NCBI GenBank assembly: GCA_964401045.1
Contig: CAYNXB010000018.1
Coordinates: 1 to 41,358 of the forward strand
Direction: 5' to 3'
Source of the DNA: CAYNXB01 sp964401045
Lineage (GTDB): Bacteria; Pseudomonadota; Alphaproteobacteria; Sphingomonadales; Sphingomonadaceae
Length of the DNA: 41,358 nt
The notes beneath the pieces were generated by a model that worked only from the letters and a program-made list of their open reading frames with translations, did no database searches and was not told where the DNA came from. Positions within the stretch are counted from its first letter, which is position 1. Each line of letters begins with the position of its first letter. This document shows, in pieces, positions 37,465-41,358 of this stretch. A program made the position numbers and the translations under genes.

Positions 37465-39018
37465 ATGCCTACTGTTCGCGAAGCCGCATTCGCCGTGTTC
37501 CAGCACTTCGGGGTCGACCGGATGTTCGGCAATCCCGGCTCGACCGAGATCCCGATGCTCAGGGCGCTGCCGTTCCCTTACGTGATGGGGCTCAACGAGG
37601 CTGTGGTGGTGGCGATGGCCGATGGCTACGCGCGTTCCTCGGGCAAGCCCGCGCTCGTCAACCTGCACAGTGCGGCGGGCACCGGCCATTCGCTTGGCAA
37701 CCTGTTCACCGCGTTCCGCAACAACGCGCCGGTGGTGGTGACCGCCGGACAGCAGGCGCGCTCGATCCTTCCCTTTGACCCATTCCTCTACAATGAGCGG
37801 GCGAGCGAATTCCCGCGGCCCTACGTCAAGTATTCAGTCGAGCCGGCGCGTGCCGAGGATGTGCCGCTGGCGCTGATCCGTGCGTTCATGACGGCGCTGA
37901 CCCCGCCGATGGGTCCGGTCTATGTGTCGATCCCGGTCGATGACTGGGACCGCGAGTGCACGATGCCGGACTTGCCCGAGCTGGGCGCGCCACCTGTCCC
38001 GTCGTCAGAAGCTATCGAGCGGATCGCGGCGATGCTGGAGCGCGCAAGCAATCCGGCGCTGGTGCTCGGCACCGGCGTTGCCAACAGCGGCGGGTGGAAC
38101 GCGGCCATCGCGCTCGCTGAGAAGGCGGGACTCGCGGTGTGGGCCGCGCCCTACAACGCGCGTGAAGTCTTCCCCGAAGACCATCCGCAGTTCGCCGGGT
38201 TCCTGCCCGCGTGGCGCGACCAGCTGCGTGGCCTGCTCGATCCGCACGACGCTATCCTGGTCGCCGGCGCGCCGGTGTTCACCTGGCATGTCGAGGGCTC
38301 TGGGCCGCACTGGCCCGAGCATGCGCAGCTGGCGCAGCTTTCGGAAGAGCCGCAGCAGGTTGCCGCGCTGCCCGGCGGGTTCGGCGTGCTCGGCAGCGTG
38401 CGCGCCGGGCTCGAAGCGCTGGCAGAACGGCTGCCCGCGCGGGTGTTCACGGGGACTTCGCGCACGTTCGCCGATCCGCCCGCGGGCATGACCGCAATCT
38501 ACGTCCTCAGCCGCGTCGCGGCCCTCCGGCCCGAGCGCGCCGTGACCGTGGAGGAAGCCCCCACCGCGCGCGGGCCCGAGCACGAGGTGCTGCCGATCGT
38601 GCGGGAGGGTGGCTTCTATTCCTGCGCCAGCGGCGGCCTCGGCCATTCGCTGCCGGCCTCGATCGGCGTGGCTCTGGGCGTTAAATCTGGGGGGCGGGAC
38701 GATAAGGTCATCGCGATCCTCGGCGATGGCTCGGCGATGTACGCAATCCAGGGCCTGTTCGCCGGGCGGCAGGAAAAAGCGAACGTCAGCTTCCTGATCA
38801 TGAACAACGCGGGCTACGCGGCGCTGACCGGCTTCTCGGGGGAGTTCGGAATGAACCACGTCCCCGGCTGCGATCTCACCGGGCTCGACTTCGTCCAGCT
38901 TGCCGAAGGGCAGGGCGTGCCGGCGCGCCGGGTCGAGACGGTCGAGGCGCTGGACGAGTCACTCCGGTGGAGTTTCGCGACGAACGGCCCGACGCTGCTC
39001 GATATACGGATCGTCTGA
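37465..39018 (+). CDS. ThDP-dependent decarboxylase, benzoylformate decarboxylase-like
   Basis: The 517-aa protein has the three ThDP domains. Residues expected for benzoylformate decarboxylase are present: Ser26 ('FGNPGSTEIPM'), Glu45 ('MGLNEAVVVAMADGYAR'), His68 ('LHSAAGTGHSLGN') and His275 ('GAPVFTWHVEGSG'). The ThDP/Mg motif reads 'ILGDGSAMYAIQGLF' to 'IMNNAGYAAL'. Benzoylformate decarboxylase (MdlC) makes benzaldehyde and CO2 in the mandelate pathway. A 4-hydroxy-3-methoxy or 4-hydroxy benzoylformate is a reasonable guess here. Other 2-oxoacid decarboxylases are less likely because they lack the Ser26/His70/His281 set. It is the last gene of the rightward run, with AAGGG upstream of its ATG. 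Confidence 0.9.
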   Translation: MPTVREAAFAVFQHFGVDRMFGNPGSTEIPMLRALPFPYVMGLNEAVVVAMADGYARSSGKPALVNLHSAAGTGHSLGNLFTAFRNNAPVVVTAGQQARSILPFDPFLYNERASEFPRPYVKYSVEPARAEDVPLALIRAFMTALTPPMGPVYVSIPVDDWDRECTMPDLPELGAPPVPSSEAIERIAAMLERASNPALVLGTGVANSGGWNAAIALAEKAGLAVWAAPYNAREVFPEDHPQFAGFLPAWRDQLRGLLDPHDAILVAGAPVFTWHVEGSGPHWPEHAQLAQLSEEPQQVAALPGGFGVLGSVRAGLEALAERLPARVFTGTSRTFADPPAGMTAIYVLSRVAALRPERAVTVEEAPTARGPEHEVLPIVREGGFYSCASGGLGHSLPASIGVALGVKSGGRDDKVIAILGDGSAMYAIQGLFAGRQEKANVSFLIMNNAGYAALTGFSGEFGMNHVPGCDLTGLDFVQLAEGQGVPARRVETVEALDESLRWSFATNGPTLLDIRIV

Positions 39019-39051
39019 AAAGAAACGGCGGCCCGGTTACCCGAGCCGCCG
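39019..39051 (-). terminator. Rho-independent terminator for the secreted-protein gene
   Basis: CGGCGGC (39026-39032) pairs with GCCGCCG (39045-39051); three more inner pairs and a TTAC loop complete the stem. On the minus strand it is followed by TTTCTTTTC (39025-39017). This is the clearest intrinsic terminator in the window. It lies 8 nt past the stop of the leftward secreted-protein gene. It abuts the ThDP gene's stop; as a rightward terminator it lacks a U-tract. Confidence 0.8.
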
Positions 39052-39059
39052 CGACTACC

Positions 39060-40298
39060 TCAGTCCTTGCCTTCGTCCGCCGCGCCGCCGTCGCGTGAGG
39101 GCGGCGCCGGAGGCGGCCCCATCTGCGGCGCGCCCGGCGCCACCGGATCGAAATCGAACTGCTGCGCGAATCGCGAGCGTCCGTCGTCGTCGGTCGCCTT
39201 GGCGGTGCCTGCCGCGATCTGCTGGCGATGCGCGCGGGAGGACTTGATGTAGTTCGGAATCAGCACGTTGCCTTCGTGGCAAGCGTATTCGAAGAACTGG
39301 TAGCTGTCGTCGCGCGACCATTCGAGCTGCGCGGTCCACGGCGCGGTGAACACCTCGGGATCGTCGTAGGTGATCTCGTAGAGGATCGCGTTCGGCCCGG
39401 TCATCGTCAGGCGCTCGGTCGTGTGCGCCCTGGTGCTGGTGGGGATGGTGTTGAACGGCGGGACGTGCTGGGTCGCCATGTTGAGCGGCGAGGCGGCGCG
39501 TTTCTGGGGATCGTGCGTCGCACTGTCGCCCGATTTGATGTTGGTCGTCTCAATGACCAGCGTCTTGCCTTCCCAGTGGCCGCGGCTGTCGCCCATCCAC
39601 GCCTCGACCTGGCCCGGCCATTTCGGCGCGTTGCCGATGGGAATCACCCGCGTGCCGAGCATTTCGAGCATGATCACTACATATCCTGGCGACTGGAAGA
39701 TGCGCTGGCCCCAGTTGTAGCGGAACGGGAACATCGATGCGGGGAATCCGCGCGAGATGCACCGGTCCCAGCTGTCGAAATCGTCGACCCAGTCGAACTC
39801 CTGGAACGGCACCCAGCCCGAACGGCCGGCCTTGTAGAGCGCGGCGGCCTGCGGGGTGAGCGGCGGTAGCTGGCCATCCTTGGGGCTGACCAGCATCGAG
39901 GTGCGCCACGAGAAGTTCGAGGTCTTGGCCCACTCGGCAACACCCTGGGTGCCGCCAACGTTGAGCCCTTCTCCTTCATTGGAGAAAGCGGCATCGCCCT
40001 TCTCGGCATTGGCAACGCGCTTGGCGTGCTCCGCGTCGGTCAGCCACACGCGATCGCCGTAGCCAGTCGGGCGCTGGAACAGGATGCGGGTGGCGGGCAT
40101 GTTCTCGATCGGCCAGGCGCCGGTGAAGTCGTAATCGCCCCACGGCAGCTTCTTGGGAGTGTAGTCGGTCGGGGTCGGCGGCAGCTCGGTAAGGTCCTTG
40201 GGCCGCGCCTGCGCACTTGCGACGCCCGAGGTCACCAGCGTGGCCGCGATTACCGTTGCCGCAGCGAACGCCCGTAGCGCCGATTTCCGAAAACCCAT
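39060..40298 (-). CDS. Secreted protein of unknown function (widespread sphingomonad family)
   Basis: The 412-aa protein has a signal peptide (MGFRKSALRAFAAATVIAAT..., predicted cleavage near 'ASAQA', about residue 31). The mature part contains 'WGDYDFTGAWPIENMPATRI', 'DSWDRCISRGFPASMFPFRY', 'GDSRGHWEGKTLVIETTNIK', 'IPTSTRAHTTERLTMTGPNA', 'VFTAPWTAQLEWSRD' and 'FFEYACHEGNVLIPNYIKSS'. These are recurrent in a family of secreted bacterial proteins with no assigned function, common in sphingomonad and related genomes. The tail is Pro/Gly/Asp-rich. ATG 40298 has AGAGG 9 nt upstream; 40307 is an alternative start. It lies against the flow of the catabolic run and ends at a strong terminator. Confidence 0.8.
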   Translation of the reverse strand: MGFRKSALRAFAAATVIAATLVTSGVASAQARPKDLTELPPTPTDYTPKKLPWGDYDFTGAWPIENMPATRILFQRPTGYGDRVWLTDAEHAKRVANAEKGDAAFSNEGEGLNVGGTQGVAEWAKTSNFSWRTSMLVSPKDGQLPPLTPQAAALYKAGRSGWVPFQEFDWVDDFDSWDRCISRGFPASMFPFRYNWGQRIFQSPGYVVIMLEMLGTRVIPIGNAPKWPGQVEAWMGDSRGHWEGKTLVIETTNIKSGDSATHDPQKRAASPLNMATQHVPPFNTIPTSTRAHTTERLTMTGPNAILYEITYDDPEVFTAPWTAQLEWSRDDSYQFFEYACHEGNVLIPNYIKSSRAHRQQIAAGTAKATDDDGRSRFAQQFDFDPVAPGAPQMGPPPAPPSRDGGAADEGKD

Positions 40299-40352
40299 CG
40301 TCCCCATCCTCTCTAGTCGTCGCGGTTCCTGCCGCCACGTTGACTTAGTCCT

Positions 40353-40372
40353 AAAACGCCGGAGCGGGTTTT
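40353..40372 (-). terminator. Terminator after the DUF3237 gene
   Basis: On the minus strand the sequence AAAACCCGCTCCGGCGTTTT folds into a stem with A/U base, a GC core and one bulged C, ending in TTTT, 16 nt after the DUF3237 stop. A similar T-run exists on the other strand. It is short but has the intrinsic-terminator shape and sits between two leftward genes. Confidence 0.5.
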
Positions 40373-40388
40373 GCCAGCACGCAAATTG

Positions 40389-40850
40389 TCACAGCACCCG
40401 CCAGACCCACAACTTGATCGACGAGGCATAGCGCGCACCGGCGCAGACGAAGATCGACTTGTTGAGCCATTCGTAAGGCCCGTCGGGCGCGATAAACTCC
40501 GGCACGGTGCGGAAGTAGTATTCCCCCGGATCGACATCTTCGCCGCGGCGCAGCCGGTCCATTACCTCCGGCGGGCCGTGGCGCAGACCCTTGTTGCGGA
40601 TCTGGATCAGCGCGCCGTCATCGGTCTCGATCGCGTAGATCGCGTCGGCGACGGTGACACCGTCCGGACGGGTGAGCTGCCAGTCGGCCGAGTTGCCGAG
40701 CAGCCGGCCGTTGATCTTCGGCCCTTTGACATAGCCGCCGGTCTTGATCGGGATGATCCGCCGCGCGCCGTCATAGACCGTTCCAATCTCGCGCGGGGCG
40801 TCGAGTTCGCCGCCGGCTTCGTAGACAAACTCAAGTTCAGGCTTGATCAC
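40389..40850 (-). CDS. DUF3237 protein, PhcF/PhcG-type decarboxylase candidate
   Basis: The 153-aa protein matches DUF3237: 'PELEFVYEAGGELDAPREIG', 'GARRIIPIKTGGYVKGPKIN', 'GNSADWQLTRPDGVTVADAI', 'RHGPPEVMDRLRRGEDVDPG' and 'YYFRTVPEFIAPDGPYEWLN'. I recall that decarboxylases PhcF and PhcG of Sphingobium SYK-6, which act in phenylcoumaran (dehydrodiconiferyl alcohol) degradation, are DUF3237 proteins; this must be checked. The gene starts at a GTG with GGAG 6 nt upstream and is divergent from a GMC oxidoreductase, the enzyme class of PhcC/PhcD in the same pathway. No signal peptide is present. The family is confident, the activity is inference. Confidence 0.8.
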   Translation of the reverse strand: MIKPELEFVYEAGGELDAPREIGTVYDGARRIIPIKTGGYVKGPKINGRLLGNSADWQLTRPDGVTVADAIYAIETDDGALIQIRNKGLRHGPPEVMDRLRRGEDVDPGEYYFRTVPEFIAPDGPYEWLNKSIFVCAGARYASSIKLWVWRVL

Positions 40851-40950
40851 GTCGCTCTCCGGCCATTGCCCGGACAGCCTAGCAACCCTAGCTTGCGCGC
40901 CAAGCGAATCGTGCCTCGAAGCGCGGCGCAGGACCAGGAGCGGAGTGAAA

Positions 40951-41358
40951 ATGGCGGCGGATCTATATGCGGACTATGTCATCGTCGGCGCGGGGAGTGC
41001 GGGCTGCGTGCTTGCCAGCCGGCTGACCGCCAGCGGCAAGCACAAGGTCGTGCTGCTGGAGGCTGGCGGGGATGACCGGCCGCTGCACGCCGCGCTGCAC
41101 GAGCCGGGCCAGTTCATCTCCAACATAATGATCCACACCCCGATCGGCTTCGGGAAGACGCTCAACGATCCCAGGGTCAACTGGCTCTACGAGACCGAGG
41201 TCGACGAAGGCTCGGGCGGGCGCAAGCACAAGTGGCCCAAGGGCAAAGTGCTAGGTGGCTCGTCGTCGATCAACGGCATGCTGTACGTGCGTGGCCAGGC
41301 CGCCGACTATGACGGCTGGGCGCAGATGGGCGCGCGCGGCTGGAGCTGGGACGAGGTG
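40951..41358 (+). CDS. GMC-family FAD oxidoreductase, N-terminal part (runs off right edge)
   Basis: The first 136 residues are present. They hold the dinucleotide-binding motif 'DYVIVGAGSAGCVLASRL', the Glu at the end of the second strand ('VVLLEAGGDD'), and the GMC signature 1 region 'PKGKVLGGSSSINGMLYVRG'. GMC enzymes oxidise alcohols, including choline, aryl alcohols and lignin-derived primary alcohols (PhcC/PhcD). 'VNWLYETEVDEG' and 'RGQAADYDGW' match the choline-dehydrogenase/alcohol-dehydrogenase branch. AGGAGCGGAG precedes the ATG. It reads away from the DUF3237 gene with a 100-bp shared control region. The catalytic His lies beyond the window. Confidence 0.92.
   Translation, partial: MAADLYADYVIVGAGSAGCVLASRLTASGKHKVVLLEAGGDDRPLHAALHEPGQFISNIMIHTPIGFGKTLNDPRVNWLYETEVDEGSGGRKHKWPKGKVLGGSSSINGMLYVRGQAADYDGWAQMGARGWSWDEV

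Noticed and set aside
1..41358. CRISPR arrays, prophage, insertion sequences, integrases or toxin-antitoxin pairs
   Set aside because: No regularly spaced direct repeats, transposase, integrase or toxin motifs were seen; the catabolic island has no visible mobility genes within the window.

Overview
The window is high-GC DNA from an alphaproteobacterium, most probably a sphingomonad (Novosphingobium/Sphingobium-like). The evidence is alphaproteobacterial FzlA, DUF1674/SdhAF4, an alternative oxidase of the type first reported in Novosphingobium, scattered 'GAAGCAATCC' and 'CCCTTCGACAAGCTCAGGG' repeats, and lignin-aromatic enzymes of the LigW and LigD families. No rRNA, tRNA, IS element, prophage or CRISPR array was seen.

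Region 1 (1-5.1 kb): the 5' end of gyrB (minus strand), then a gene-poor, hairpin-rich stretch with one convincing 27-aa ORF, then guaA, a DUF2945 gene and a membrane cytochrome b/molybdopterin oxidoreductase fusion. Region 2 (5.1-7.5 kb): a compact nitric-oxide-defence module. A group-III truncated haemoglobin, an alternative oxidase and a DUF1971 protein are read leftwards from a control region shared with a divergent NsrR-like Rrf2 regulator, and a near-ideal 11-1-11 NsrR-type operator lies between them. Region 3 (7.5-27.4 kb): mostly housekeeping. It holds a GH15 hydrolase with an SDR, an N-carbamoylputrescine amidase-like enzyme, DUF488, a secreted methyltransferase-like protein, msrA, rsmB, sdhAF4, an MFS exporter, hemH, an orphan molybdenum hydroxylase subunit, mrp, hflKC, a Do protease, PBP1a, msrB and fzlA.

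Region 4 (27.5 kb to the right edge) is an aromatic catabolic island. Leftward it has an NTF2-like protein, a LigD-like SDR and a small secreted protein. Rightward it has an MFS transporter, a second NTF2-like protein, an aldehyde dehydrogenase, a vanillyl-alcohol/eugenol-oxidase-type flavoenzyme, a LigW-type decarboxylase, a second MFS transporter and a benzoylformate-decarboxylase-type ThDP enzyme. At the edge are a large secreted protein of unknown function, a DUF3237 protein and a divergent GMC oxidoreductase that runs off the window.

My working hypothesis is that the island takes up and degrades lignin-derived p-hydroxyphenyl or guaiacyl compounds. The flavoprotein would oxidise the benzylic carbon, the ThDP enzyme would decarboxylate an arylglyoxylate to an aryl aldehyde, the ALDH would oxidise it to an aryl acid, and the LigW homologue would remove a ring carboxylate. 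The combination of VAO, ThDP decarboxylase and LigW is one I do not recognise as a described pathway. The enzyme families are well supported by visible active-site residues; the substrate and the order of steps are inference.
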